NCBI GenBank assembly: GCA_016617855.1
Contig: JAECUM010093730.1
Location: forward strand, 1-64,000
From: Megalonaias nervosa
Lineage: Eukaryota > Mollusca > Bivalvia > Unionida > Unionidae
Length of the DNA stretch: 64,000 nt
Reading direction: 5' to 3'
Shown: positions 35,336 through 62,640 of the stretch, one piece after another
Layout: each line of letters begins with the position of its first letter
Position numbering within the stretch: position 1 is the first letter of the stretch
The notes under the pieces: generated by a model
Database searches by the model: none
The model's input: only the letters and a program-made list of their open reading frames with translations
Told to the model about the DNA's origin: nothing
Translations under genes and position numbers: made by a program

Positions 35336-37525
35336 TAATTATTATTCTATATAACTTGTACTGATAAGCAGTAATTCATTTGGTCTTTGCATTTAGGAGA
35401 GTGACATGCAATTGTTACCCAAAAAAATGACAACTGCATACATGTGACAGAAGCAGGACATCAAACCATTAGATTTACAAATTTTGATCAGTAGATTGGC
35501 TTCTAAACCAGTAGATTTCTGTTATTAACATGAATTTGACCCATTTTAGGTAGACTGAAAGGACAACAAATGGGTTTATTGGCACTATTATCTTCATTCT
35601 ATAATAAAAAGTAACTGTTGAATTAGATTTTAATGGAAATATTTACAACACTAATAAATGAATACCAGCCAGTGTATTGTCAAGTAAATGAAAACTACTG
35701 TACAAGTCACACAGGTGATGTAGGCATTCAACACCGACTACTTCAGTAATGGGTGTAATTTTTTACAATTTGATTCTCCATACCTTTAAGTGGCAAGTAT
35801 TCAGTTCATTTAGATTCGTATACATCCATATTTCTTTGGAAGGTCATTATTTAGATGCCCCAAGAGGTGCATACAGCAAAATCAATGTTAAAATACGTAG
35901 ACATTTTTCGATGAAATGAACCTAAAGGTGTGATCCAGTACAATCAGGATTGAATGTCACTCTGTGACGTCACAATGAAACTACACATATTGATAAACAA
36001 ATTCATACATCCCTCAGTTGCGACGATTCCATTGGACGCGGTCTTATTTTGACCCAATTTTAGTATATAGCCACCATTGTAAAAGTCCATAGCGATAGTT
36101 AATTTTCATGTGGAAGTTTCTTGGTGACAGTTAAGGTGCAGAGCATTCAATAATCAGGATTGAACAGACCTTGGTTAAAGAAAATTAGTGTAAAATTTTA
36201 AAAGAAAAATTTATATTTAATTTAAAATGAGTAAATGCGCATGCATGACCCTTGTGACTTATACTGTAGAGCTGTACATCTCATAGCTAACTGCAAATTT
36301 GTGTTTTCTTTTTTATAAAATCCACAAGCATATTTAACCTTCTTCACAGGATACTGACTACTAACCACTAAAGACATTCACTGTGATTATTAAGTTTTAC
36401 ACTTAACATGCTGTCATAGTTTTCTGGTCCAGATTTTCCTTGAATCACTTTGGATTTTGCAAAGAATGGAGAATGTACTCTCTGTAGCTGCATTTGAAGT
36501 GGCAATGACGATACAATCCTGCTCAGACTGCAGCTGTGGCTGGATTTCGCTGTGGCTGGATTTTAAGGCAGTTGGCTATCCTTCCAAGCTAAGTTCACCC
36601 CAAGAAGAAAGTTCCTGAGTTGGATATTTCTTAACTGGTGGTTGTTTAGCATTTGGAGATGGTGCAAGTTTTTGGAAATTTGACCCAAAAAATCTAGCCA
36701 AAAAATTATGAGCTGTCTTAAAAATTCCCTTTTGAACAATGCAATAACAATTAAACAAAACAAAAACTGAAAATACTAACTCAAGTGTTCCTAATGAAAT
36801 AATGTTTTGGTTGGTCTCTCCTTTTTATCTCACATCCATCACCAAAGGTCAGCCAATAATCATTCAAAGACTCAAAAACCATCAAGGAACAATCTGGAAC
36901 TCTTTATTACTTATAACATCTCTTAAAACATTCCACATTTAGCCGTAAACTCTCCACATTACAACAATAAGCCTTGTTAATGCAATTAATCAACCACACA
37001 TAATAAATTTACAGCCCATCCAGTAGACTGGTTCCCAGTTTTCTTTAATGCATGAATAGAATGTGTAAAAATATGTATGGGTTTTTTAAAAATAAATTTG
37101 TTAAAAAGGTATTTTTCAAAAGACGTAGATTTTAGTGATAAAATGGTATGTGCTGTAGATGACCTTTACAATGATATTTATGTCCTACCACTGATAGAAT
37201 TACATGTATGCTATTTGAAGAATGATTGGGTGTATGACTGGAAAAAGAGAAATAAACAAATGTGGGATGGGGAGAGATCATGAAGCTCTAATCAATTTAA
37301 CTACATAACATGATTTCAAGTGTCTGTTTGAACCACTTGTTTGTCCATTTCAAGATAATTTATGGAATAATACTTCTATTAAAGGTTTTTTAAAAAGAAA
37401 GAAATGGGACAAAATTTGCATGCTACCTGAATAAAAACATAAATAAAAGTTAACTGATGAATTAGCATTGTTGTAACACTGCTTAATAAATGGGAAGCAG
37501 ATAGAAACAAACACCATCTAAATAT
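35336..37525. other. Mostly unassigned sequence
   Basis: No SINE, LINE or satellite was recognised between the truncated SINE and the second LTR. One short minus-strand frame (36576-36758) is listed separately. 36841-36920 and 37060-37290 have short frames without motifs. Confidence 0.45.
36576..36758 (-). other. Possible terminal-exon-like frame, unidentified
   Basis: The minus-strand frame ends ...PVKKYPTQELSSWGELSLEG followed by TAG. Its composition (Ser/Pro/Lys with an acidic C-terminus) looks more protein-like than neighbouring frames. A possible acceptor (caaaag) lies near its start, but the polypyrimidine tract is poor. I do not recognise the protein. It may be chance. Confidence 0.2.
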
Positions 37526-38442
37526 TGTTACGTATATGTATTTAATTACTTGTGTGTTAGTTTTTAAATTCTTTTTATTTTATTTTTTTTATTTTATATT
37601 TTATTGTAATGATAATTTTTACTGGATTTGATATTTTTCCCAGTAAATTCAGTCTTTTGTTTTGACACAAAGGTATGACTTAAGCACTATTTTTGGCTCA
37701 CCTTGGTTCATAGTTTTTGTAAACATCGAGTGAAAACGACTGGCTATTACCAAGGTCATCTTCAGCCTATGTGTTAGCTCTGTTGTAAACAGTTTTATTT
37801 TTAAATTCACTTCTGGCGTGAGAATCTGATTCTTAGATAGGGCTATTTTGCTTACGTAATAATTGGCATTTTTTTTTACTGCACTGTTCAAATTAGTGAT
37901 TACGTTCTCCTGTCATGTGAGCCACCATATGATCTAAAATCGAGCTTAAAACTGCCATTTTGCTAGTAGATTTATCAGTCATAAAATTGTACCTTTGGGC
38001 TCAAGGTATCTGTCAAGTTGTTGCTATTTGAGTTGATTTTCGTATTTAAAATAATTTATTCACCCTGGGAAATATTCTACTTCAAAGAAATACTTGGACA
38101 AAGATATTCAGTGGAAATTTATTCTGGAATTCTAAACAGAACATTATAAATTGTGTTTCAACGAGGAATTGTTGCCATTAGTACAACGACCTCATCTGAC
38201 GTCATCACCTTCCATATTGGAACGTCATCTAGATTCGAACCTGGATTCAATTAGAACTGTTTAGTGATAGGACTAATATTTTTCAATTCTAGGATTAATA
38301 TTTGGATTATATTCACAAACCGTAAGTCCTATTTCATATTTTTATCTTGTTTTCTAGGGAAAAAAATTATTTTGTTAAATTTACAAAGCTTGTTGACTTC
38401 ACTCTTTTCTTTTGTTACATTTGTACGAGCCTACACTTAACA
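37526..38442 (-). mobile_element. Solo LTR, 917 bp, inverted relative of 27759-28686
   Basis: Reverse-complemented, it aligns along its whole length with 27759-28686. Examples are gtgtaggctcgtacaaa near one end, gacgtcagatgaggtcgttgt in the middle and caattaattacatat-like sequence at the other end. Ends are TGTTACG and (on the plus strand) TTAACA; one terminal base differs from CGTAACA. Flanks atat (37522-37525) and atgt (38443-38446) are a possible 4-bp duplication with one mismatch. No internal retrotransposon sequence adjoins it. Confidence 0.78.
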
Positions 38443-39950
38443 ATGTGAACACATGTCTACAGTATGATAAGTAAAATATTTGCATACCCAAGATCATTAT
38501 CTTGTGTTCCAAATACTGATTGGTGCACATTTATAATGTTTTCACAACTGTCCAAGACAATAAGCAATAGCCAAATTCATGTTTTAAACTAGTCGCAAAT
38601 TCATCAAGAACAACTCTCAAATGACAAGACTTATTTCATTTGGGCTTTATTTTATTTCCAAAGTTAAAGGTGCAGCTTTTTTTGGAACAATTATGCTGGA
38701 ATTTTTTGAACAGATAAACTGATGTGTGGACAAATGAATGGAAGAAGAAAGAAAAATTAGGAGTGGCATAATCATATGAAACTAATCATTTGTGCATGAA
38801 CTATTTTTATTTCCAATATGATTTAAACCTAAATCCCAATTAAGATCTATTATGTATATAAAACATTACAGTATACTGTATATGTAGATGAAAAACTTCT
38901 GACAAATCTTTAAATATACGGCATCATCAGTAAATTTCAAAAATGCAACAAAAATGTCAATGTTTAACAAATTCATAAAAAACATACACATTTTAGGTAG
39001 AATAATTTGAGAGGTTAACATTTCCTGAAATTGTCAGGCATAACTCCTGACTTGTACCTGTGCTGATAGCCAATTATCTTGAGAAAAGTTTCACATGTGT
39101 GTGATCCTTTCAGAGGACCTGCCTGTGAGAATACACAATATTTGTTTTGTGAGGGATATGCACACAATCATAACTGAAATAGCACTCACTACATTCAACC
39201 TACAGGTTTGCTCAAGCAGGCAGATAACTATTACAACACTTGCTTCTCTGAAAATACACACCTAATCACAATAATATTTGGAATATAAGCTTACTACCTC
39301 CTGAATTCAGCCCTCCAAAATATGAATAAAAATGTCATTGCTGGCTGCAACATATAAAGGGCAATAACCCTTGCATATTACCTCCCAAGATGCTGCTAGG
39401 TGTTGGTGGTTTTAAACTGAGTGCTGGATCAGTTAGCATGCTTTTACGGTATGAAGGTGGGAGGGTATTAATGTAATGTGATTGGGTAAGTATTTTTGGA
39501 GAAACATAATTTACTTGCTTTCTCCTCAAATAAGTTTTCCGATCTTGTCATCCTTTAGAATAATAGGTAACAGGAGGGAACACTAAGCAGTCTACCAATA
39601 CCCTTGGAAGAAAGGCTGGATTCCCTATCTACAAGATAACCCACTCTCCTAACTTGAATGCAGCACAGATGACTGTAATGTAGTCTGTGAAAATTTTAAC
39701 TGATTTAAGAAGAGTGTTATCAAATTTTTCTTACCAACAAAATTTGTGGGAAGTTTCAGCAGAAGAGCTAGGAATGCCCATAATGATGACTAGACTGATA
39801 TTAGTAAGTTCTGGTGGATGACTAGGCCACAGCCACTGGACCCACTAGATTCAAATATTGTCTGTGGGAAGCTAGGTCCCAGAGAGAGAATCTTGACGTT
39901 GACTGTGCATGCCACCCAACATCTTATATTCTGTCTCATACTGCAACATT
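38443..39950. other. Unassigned spacer
   Basis: A/T-rich; no gene or element motif recognised. Confidence 0.45.
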
Positions 39951-39959
39951 GAGTTTGAA

Positions 39960-40645
39960 AGCAAGGCTTGCTGAGACTGATCTAATTTCAAGGGCTGAAA
40001 CTGTCATGAAGTGACTGATATCTTGAAATGTCAGAGTACACTGAGTGTATGACCCACTTCAGCCACGATGCAAGGGCTTGAGGAGTAATGTCTTCTTTCC
40101 TGACTTTGACTGGGATGAAGTGTTGTTTTCTTGTTCCCTGAAGTTTCTCTGTGGGCTTCAGGTAATGTTTGAGAGCATGGACAAGATCTAACAAGGACAT
40201 TTCTCTGACATTTAATGGTAACTGTGACCAACTTTTTCTCCTCATAAATCCAGAGAACAAATTTTAGCCAGTTGTGGGATTAAGGCACTCAAAGGGAATA
40301 TGCTATCGTCTTTGCACCAGTCCTTGAATATACACCACTTTCCCTTGTAAGATATCAATATGGAGGGCCTTCTTGCTTGTGCAATTTTCTCCATGATACA
40401 AAGCTTGAATTCTTTCCTTTGCAGGGCATTCTGACAAATACCAGATGCAAAGGAGCTGTCTGTTCAGACAGGGATGGAAACCATGTAACCATGCCAGTTT
40501 TGAGAAGAAAGTTAGGGTAGGCAAAGGACGACAGACTGTCCCAAATGAATAAAAGTGCATCCATGTCACAAGCTGCTGGATCTAAGACTGAGTAGACAGA
40601 GATGGGCGGTTTGTGGTTCCATCTTGTAAAAAAATGTTTCATTGG
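39960..40645 (-). pseudogene. DIRS-like element remnant: RNase H tail and tyrosine recombinase
   Basis: On the minus strand, ACDMDALLFIWDSLSSFAYP (about 40505-40585) matches the DALxxPWxxLxxYAFPP segment after the RNase H of DIRS-type retrotransposons. Downstream, MSLLDLVHALKHYLKPTEKL (about 40140-40200) and HFIPVKVRKEDITPQALASW (about 40055-40115), then LKWVI, match the tyrosine recombinase region. These elements integrate through a circular intermediate using a tyrosine recombinase instead of an integrase. Stops and frame changes near 40300 and beyond 39988 show decay. I could not place the catalytic Tyr. Confidence 0.68.
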
Positions 40646-41561
40646 TTGCCTTCAAACTGCATAAATCTGATGAAAGATTGATTGGTGAAACATTGATTCC
40701 ATATGAAATAGGAATAGAACATGCCCAGCAACATGCTAACACCAGTTTAAGCCTGCATATAGAGTGAAAAAAAAAAAGATGAAAACAAAGGGTAAGAACA
40801 ATGAAATTTAAGATTAATGTTGGGAATCCATGTATTTTTTTCCCTGGATATTATACATGAACACCCAACAGAGAAGCTCATTGCAAGAATAAAGTTATCT
40901 GGATTGAAAGAGGTCTAACACATCTTAATACAAAACCATGACTAGATCAAGCCTTCTTACAGCAGCTGTTCCAGTTAACTTTAATTATTAAAAAGTCATT
41001 CATGTATTCAAGAGTAAGTATTTTTTCCTGTTTACCAACATAAGTGTTTTTTTTAAGCCATTTATATTTTTAAAATTTAAGGGATAACAATCTGGTATTG
41101 CTGGATCTGAAATAAAAATTCTAATTCTGGTGTTACCATCAACCAATCCACTGACCCAGTATACAGATGTCTGCAACAGTAAAACCACCATTAACATCCT
41201 GAAATCTTCAACTGCAAGACAGACATACCTATGTTAACACATGTTTGAAACTTTTGTAAAAAAAAAAAACAGTAGAAAGTATAATTTTACATTTTAAAAA
41301 GTGCCTCAGTCTAAATGGCATCAGCCATATCTGACAATTTTTCATTATTTTGCTCTAATTCCTATGTTTGACCAATCAAAAAGGTTTGTGTTAGAGTAAG
41401 TATTTTACAGTATATAAAATATGCAGACTCAATTGCTTTTCACAAATGCTACATACATAATAATGAAACATAATCTTGAATATAATCATAAATTTTCCAT
41501 GAATGTATGTCATATGCAGAGTACCAAATACACTTGCTTATAAGTCAGGGAAAACTGAAAA

Positions 41562-41622
41562 ACAACATAGACTAAGATCTGCCATCACGTAATGCACCAG
41601 CAGATCAGGGTCTATGTTGCTT
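41562..41622. repeat. Short hairpin element
   Basis: The arms acaacatagac...agatctgcc and ggcagatc-like...gtctatgttgct are complementary around a short loop (acgtaatgc). It is related to 34186-34243 and 42664-42724. Confidence 0.7.
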
Positions 41623-42663
41623 GGTGTACTGATTACTCATAAGAAACTACATAGATCTAGATGTTTTGATGCATAATGCAATGACTTATCCATGTCTATG
41701 CAGTTTGTGGTTGGACTCAACATATCAGCAAGTATATGATGTACATTAATATAAGTGGTTCAATCAATTAGACAAATAAGATCTCATGTCAATACATGTA
41801 CCATATAGAATACTGATTATGTAGACATATATTTCCTGCCCTTTATTTCCAAAACAGTGAATAACAATATTTCACATGATTGTCTTTTTAAATGTTATGC
41901 AAAGCACTACTTTTTAAAAAAAATATATAAAAACAAAACAATATCTTTGGTATCAACTACTTTAACTAATTTAGTCCTGTACATTTTTTTATCATAATGA
42001 CTGGAGAAATTTCCCAAAGTCCTGCAATTAACTTTTAACAATTAAAACTCTACATGAAAAGATGTTTGGACAAAATGCATGTGATATCACGAGTTCAGTT
42101 TATGAAAATTATATATCAAGCTTTACTTTAACAGATCTCAAGTTAGTTAATTACAAATATTAAAATCTGGTAAATTTTACATGATAAAATTAGAATGAAC
42201 AGTAAGGCACTTTATGTTACTGTCAACATTGACAAATACAATTTCTATTCTTATGGTACTGTAATGTTGTATACACAATCAATCCATAACAATTATAATT
42301 CTTTCCTTTGATCTTGGGTATGTAACTTTTTTTATAAATATTTTTTAAATTTAAGGTACCTAAGAATATGATAATAACCTTGTTCCCAGTTACCTGAAAA
42401 AAACCCCAATAAAATGGGTATGAAAAATGACAGACAATACAGAATCTTGTTTCTTTGGAAAACTGGAATTACAATGTACTCTGGCATGAATTTTAAAAAA
42501 AAAATACTTCCCAACGTGTGTTAATGAAACAGGCCTTAATTATTATATCCAGACAAGTAATAATACTTTCTCAAACACAACAGACCATCATTTTGTCGAG
42601 ACAACCTTTTATTTATAACATGTACTTGCTTGTAACTTGCTGATAGGAGTAATCAGTAGAAAA

Positions 42664-42724
42664 AACAACACAGACCTTGATCTGCCAGCAAAATATGGGA
42701 TGGCAGATAAGGGTCTATGCTGTT
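42664..42724. repeat. Short hairpin element
   Basis: The arms aacaacacagaccttgatctgc and ggcagataagggtctatgctgt are complementary with a few mismatches. Same family as 41562-41622. Confidence 0.7.
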
Positions 42725-42744
42725 TGCAGTTGTACTCAGCTTAT

Positions 42745-43010
42745 ATACAGGTTGTGCTCAATTTATGCCATAGATGTGCTCCTGAGGTTATGATGTAAAT
42801 TGAAACTGACATAAATCAAAAGTAATTTGAATGCATTATGTGAGCTGCATGCGAGTCACGGCATGTGGGACCAGCAATGGCGTAAAAATGAGTGCAGCGG
42901 CACAAATTGAATGTTATTTCTTGATCATGAATGGTGTTAAAATGAAAGCGTATAAATCAAATTTGTGTAAATTAAGCATTACTTGTGAGTATATACAGTC
43001 GCTCATTTAA
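42745..43010. mobile_element. MITE-like segment, weak inverted ends
   Basis: The left end tatatacaggttgtgctcaa and the reverse complement of the right end (tatatactcacaagtaatgc, then ttaattta) are partly complementary, and internal sequence alternates taaatt/aaatcaaa motifs. It could be a small Tc1/mariner-type derivative; the evidence is thin. Confidence 0.35.
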
Positions 43011-43351
43011 AAAGTGACTGCCATGTCAAACTTTAATGATTTTAAAATACTTCTCGATGGTTGAACATGTAAAGAAATTAAAAATACTACTTGAAAATAG
43101 TCATCCAAGACAAAATTTTTTTGAGCTATAGTCTAAATGAAGCCAAAAAATACAGATCTTCTAAATTATAATTATGATTTCTCTACACCCTATAAGGGTC
43201 TTCAAATTTATCATACAATGGTCCGATAATCAAAGATTATCACGTTACTGCTGAGTGGTAAGTGGTCTCTGTTGCAGATTGAGTTTTACCAGCTACACAT
43301 CAGTGGAGCAGATTAAAACAGATATCTGCAACAGTTAAACCACCAGTAACA

Positions 43352-43650
43352 TCCTGAAATCCTTAAAAACAAAGGGGTTATCCACATTCCAACATCCTCA
43401 AATCCTTGAACACAAAGCAGTTATCCACACTCCGACATCCTCAAATCCTTAAACAGAAAGTGGTTATCCACATTCCGACATCCTCAAATCCTTAAACACA
43501 AAGCGGTTATCCACATTCCGACATCCTCAAATCCTTAAACACAAAGGGGTTATCCACATTCCGACATCCTCAAATCCTTAAACACAAAGTGGTTATCCAC
43601 ATTCCGACATCCTCAAATCCTTAAACACAGAGTGGTTATCCACATTCCGA
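43352..43650 (+). repeat. 43-bp tandem repeat, about 7 copies
   Basis: The anchor tcaaatcctt recurs at 43441, 43484, 43527 and on with strict 43-bp spacing. Each unit also reads ggttatccacattccgacat. The first two units are more diverged than the middle ones. Confidence 0.93.
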
Positions 43651-43659
43651 AAACATACT

Positions 43660-44310
43660 TTAGAAAATGTCCAAAAATAGAAAATATAATTCTCTTTGGT
43701 AGCATATCACCTGGAAAGTACTGGTATTTCAACAGAATCAAAATTTGCAACATTTCATACCAGATTTTACTGCCTCAAATTTGTAACCTTGACCAATGAG
43801 AAAGTACATTGCCTTTGCATATGTGTTTTCAACGTTTTCGTAATGCATTCAAAGCGTCTCCAGATAAAAGATACATACTTCCAAATATGTAGGCATTACA
43901 TACCCAAAACACACCCACCCATGCCACACACTCCTTTTAGAGTCACACTCCTGATCTCTCATCCTTGTCTTATTATTTTGTTAATTGTACCCATAGTATC
44001 ACAAGCTTCTGACTGGCCGGATTCATTCAGGAAAATTAAAACTAGGAGATTACAAGTATATGCAAAATTCACAGCAAAATGACCATTAAGATCTCAACTT
44101 ACCACAACAAACAAACAAGTAGGCATCAATTATAAAATCAAGATGTATATATTCAGTTTACAAAAATCAGTCTCATATGACATTAAAGCATGTTACAAGC
44201 TGATTCCCAAACCGTATGAGCAAAAAAAATATACATATAACTAGGAATTAAACTTCCATTTTATTTCAATTTATTATGTCAATTGCACAACAATTTAAAC
44301 AAGATTATCT
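43660..44310. other. Spacer with one long but featureless frame
   Basis: A 128-codon plus-strand frame at 43696-44082 shows no domain, repeat or composition typical of a protein. I do not call it a gene. Confidence 0.4.
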
Positions 44311-44311
44311 C

Positions 44312-45910
44312 ATGAGGACTGGCACTCGACTGAATAAAAGAATTTTCAGGAATTCAATACAAGACCGTTTCTTCTTTTAAAGTATTAAGACTTGAAAGCA
44401 CCTCTGATATGCTTTAGCAATAATCAAATTTTCAAATTAGCTGCTGTTGTGGTCATAATGGAATAAGACCATAACTATTTTCATTTAGGACCATCTGAAG
44501 TCTTTTGGTCAAAACTATATGTGAATGTGACCATCCATTTAGGAGAGTAGCAATAACAAGATTTCAAGATGGACACAATGGTGGCCATATTGAATATCAG
44601 ACTGGCCAACTAGACCTCATAAGAAGTCTTCTGGTCCAAACCCCATGTTAGTAAGACTTTACATTTTGGACAAGTTGTGATAAGACTTTCAAAATGGCTG
44701 CCATGGTAGTCATATTAGATGTCTGACTGGCACCAAAATCATTTGCAGCCGACAAAACATCACAGAAGTCTTCTAGTGAAAACTACATATCGATATGACT
44801 TTCCATTTATGAAAAGAAGTGAAGAAAAAAAAAAAGACTTCAAAGATATCAGTCATGTTGGCCATTCTGGAAGTCAGATCAACACCATTTTCATTTGGGT
44901 CCAACTATACTTCACAGGATATCTTTTGGTGAAGATCCAGTGTAGATATGACCAATCATGGAGCAGCTTCTGTTTGGTTTGAAAAGCCAATAAGTTGTCA
45001 GTGTTAGGGACCCCTGGCAACAATCAGGTTAGAAATTATAAATTGATGAAAAAAAAGGGACTAAGTTTTCTGCATTTTTTATATCCTTGATGCTTTTTGT
45101 TATTAAAATCAGTATCGGGGGTTTAAACAAGCAGGACGTGTGTGAATACTAAAAACATTCATAAAAACCCTTCTTGGGGGAAAACCCCCCATGTCAATAC
45201 AACTTTCTATTCAGCAGCAGCAATGATAACAAGATTTTCAAGATGGCTGCAGTAGTGGCCATATTGGATTTCTGAGTGACACCATTTTCATTTAGGATGA
45301 ACTAGATGTTATAAGTCCTTGAAAACCCCATGCTGATATGACCAACCATAGTAACAATGACAGGACTTGTATGATGACCACTGTGATGGACATAGTTGAC
45401 ATCCAAATGGCACCATTTTTCATTTAGAATCAACTAGATCTCATAAAAAGACTTATTGTGAAAACTTCCGTGCTGATGTAACTGTCCATTCTGGAGGAAT
45501 AGCAAAGACAAGATTTTCAGGATGGCCACTATGATGGCCAGAACTGTATCACTGTGGATCAATTAAACATCGTAAGAAGTCTTCTGGTGAATATGACATG
45601 TCTACAAGACTTCACAATCAGGAGGAATAGCAACAACGAGAATTTCAAGATGGTCGTCATGGTAACCAAATCAACATAATTTTTATTTCTCTTTGGACCA
45701 TTTAGACATCATAAGAAGTCTTCTGGTGAAAACCCTATGTTGATCTGACTTTACATTCAGGAGAAGTATCAATAACATGATTCAATTAGGACCAATCAGA
45801 ATATCGGATAAATGTGTGTGTCAAGTTTTAATGCAGTCTTGAAAGTAGGTTAGGAGAAGAAGCGATAGTAAACTTGTACTAATTTCAGTGGACAACAGGC
45901 CATCCCATAA
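44312..45910 (+). mobile_element. Composite element C1: unique head plus internal satellite
   Basis: The head (gaggactggcactcgactg, then caagaccgtttcttc; 44312-44400) is shared with 48220 and 63750. It is followed by about nine degenerate units of roughly 140 bp that repeat accattttcatttaggacca, ataagaagtcttctggtgaaa, atgttgatatgactttcc, agcaataacaagattt and tcaagatggccgcc-type blocks. The end is near 45910 (ggacaacaggccatcc). Noncoding satellite-bearing elements of this shape are known in bivalves (for example the pearl type); membership is inference. Confidence 0.65.
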
Positions 45911-46156
45911 TCTCTTCTGGTCAATACCAGATCAGCCAAATGTTTAACAAATATATTATTGACAATGAGGGCTAAGAAAAGTGGTCTCGGAGCTGGATAA
46001 AACAAAAAGAACCTGGAATGCAGTTTTCTTTTATATAAAACAAGTTCATTCTGATACCTAATTTGAACAATCTATTGGAGTTCTATCTTAAGGTTATTTT
46101 GCAATAGAGGCATCACATGGATTCTTCAATTGGAAAGTTTTTTTGGAGCACTAGCT

Positions 46157-60858
<14,702 letters not shown>

Positions 60859-60859
60859 C

Positions 60860-61385
60860 TACAAACAGATGAGAAAAGATGTATGCTTGATTACAGAACA
60901 TATCTAAATTATGTATTCACAAAATGACTTGCAAACCTGTGTGAATAATCATTTTACTACTGCAAAACCTAGCATAACATGCAAGTACTAGCTAATTTTG
61001 CCCTGGAAAAGAATCCTGACCTGTTCTATAATTTGGTGTGTGCACCTGCATGTACACATTGTTACACTTGTGTACTTTTCACACCTTATTCTGGATGAAA
61101 GACCGACATGATGGTAGCATAACACAGCTTGCTTAACCTTTTTGGTGTAGGTGACTGTATAATCTCAAGACGCTTTTTTTTCAAGACAATAGGTAAGAGG
61201 AGGAGTTATGTCCCCTTACCTAGGAGTCTGTTCAGACTCGTGTCTTCTAATGTGAGAAGCATTTTCAATCTGAAGATATCATGGTATAGGGTTAGCATTA
61301 GCAAATAAAACTGCAGGTCACATGATTGATGGTAAATATTTTTGTTTTTGCAAATCCAGATGAAGTAGAGTGACTCACATTATTG
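60860..61385. other. Sequence upstream of the first visible ALT exon
   Basis: No further ALT exon was found here. aggggacataactcctcctcttacc at 61215 resembles a common element end. Otherwise nothing recognised. Confidence 0.45.
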
Positions 61386-62640
61386 TGAAGTTGCTGTCAG
61401 AAAGGGTAGCCTGTTGTGCTGCCATTATCCAACCTGCTGGGCTGAACTGAATTCTTTGGAAAGAGAAACCTCCTAAACTTTCAGAGTAGTGTGCTGTCTA
61501 TCCTGAGTAATCCTGTACAAAACAAGTTCTGATAAGAGCTTCTTTCTGAAGACTTTCATTATATCAGCCATGTGTTCAAGTTCACCATCTCCGTCGGAAA
61601 ACAGGCATTTGTGGTTGTTACAGCAGGTGAGTTGAATGTGACATTTTCTGGCAATCTTTTCTAGATTATTGAGACAGTCATGGATCCATCATTTTTCTTA
61701 GCCATGGGGAGCAATCAGGACAAGTTGGCACTCTGACTCCTCACTTTCTGCAAGACTTTGGGAATCAGAGGTGTAGGAGGGGAGGCATATGCATCCAGAC
61801 CATTCAATGCAGTTCAAGGTCAATGAATGAACAGGCTCTTGGGTCTGTATGGGAGATAAAGGTTGGGAGCTAGGCATTCCACTTGTTTGAGGAGGATCAT
61901 TTGAACCAGTTATATACAATGAGGTTCACTGCTGCACTGAGGACACCCAAAAGACAAAGAAAGACTCGGCCCAAGATATGACTCTGAGTGAATGACAGGC
62001 ACCAACAAGATGCTCAAAACACACTCCTGAATGACTGCAAACAGTTCATGGGGGAACTGAATTTCATTCCCAAGGAATGAAAGCTCAAGCAAAAGAGTTA
62101 TAAGTGATTTCATGTTCGATGCAAAGTGGATGTCATCAGGTGCCTTCACTGGATTTTGTCCATGGGACTGGATGTCATCAACAAGGACATGGCACAGAAA
62201 TGTGACAAATGCAAAACAACATTGTCCATGATTCTCATGATAACCGAGGTGCCGATGTTCAGGCTGGTGTTACTGTCTGCAAACCTCAGGAATTTTTGAG
62301 ATGATGTGTGGATGGGACTGGAGTAATGAACCTCAGGAATTTCTGAGATGATGTGTGGATGGGGCTGATGTGTGGATAGGACTGTGGAGTAAACATCTTG
62401 AAGGTTTTGACTGATGGTGAAATCCCTCCCCTGAACAGCACCAAGTATCAATTTTAGGGTCATAATTTTGAAGCACAGGGCTGATATAAACTGAGTGGGC
62501 AGAGGTCTCTGACTGGCCAAAGGATGCCAGTGACAATGAGAACAAAGCATAATTCTTCCCATTTTGCAGCAAAGTACTAAAGTCTACTCCGGCCGAGGAT
62601 ATCTGAAAAAGGCAGTTTGAGCAAGTTAACATTTTTATTG
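61385..62640 (-). pseudogene. DIRS-like element remnant: RT/RNase H to recombinase start
   Basis: On the minus strand, in order and over changing frames: MGRIMLCSHCHWHPLASQ region (about 62500-62560) in the place of the late RT segment; GLDAYASPPTPLIPKVLQKV (about 61745-61805), the PWxGLxAYAFPPTPLIPxVL block after RNase H; ESECQLVLIAPHG (about 61698-61738), the LVLIAPxWP block; and FRKKLLSELVLYR (about 61520-61560) with a following RxHTTLKV-EVSL stretch, the entry to the tyrosine recombinase domain. Many stops break it. It overlaps in content with 39960-40645 only at the AYAFPP segment. Confidence 0.7.

Larger units (their letters stand above)
40646..43320. other. Mostly unassigned A/T-rich sequence with small hairpin elements
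   Basis: Two hairpins and one MITE-like segment are listed separately. A 45-bp block at 41167-41213 (gtctgcaacagtaaaaccac, then aacatcctgaaatc) recurs at 43322-43366, just before the 43-bp array. No exon-like frame was recognised. Confidence 0.45.

Noticed and set aside
27759..38442. One complete LTR retrotransposon between the two LTRs
   Set aside because: The LTRs are in opposite orientation and nothing between them reads as gag or pol of one element.
43696..44082. 128-codon plus-strand open frame
   Set aside because: Longest frame in its region, but no domain, no signal of exon borders, and a composition expected by chance in A/T-rich DNA.
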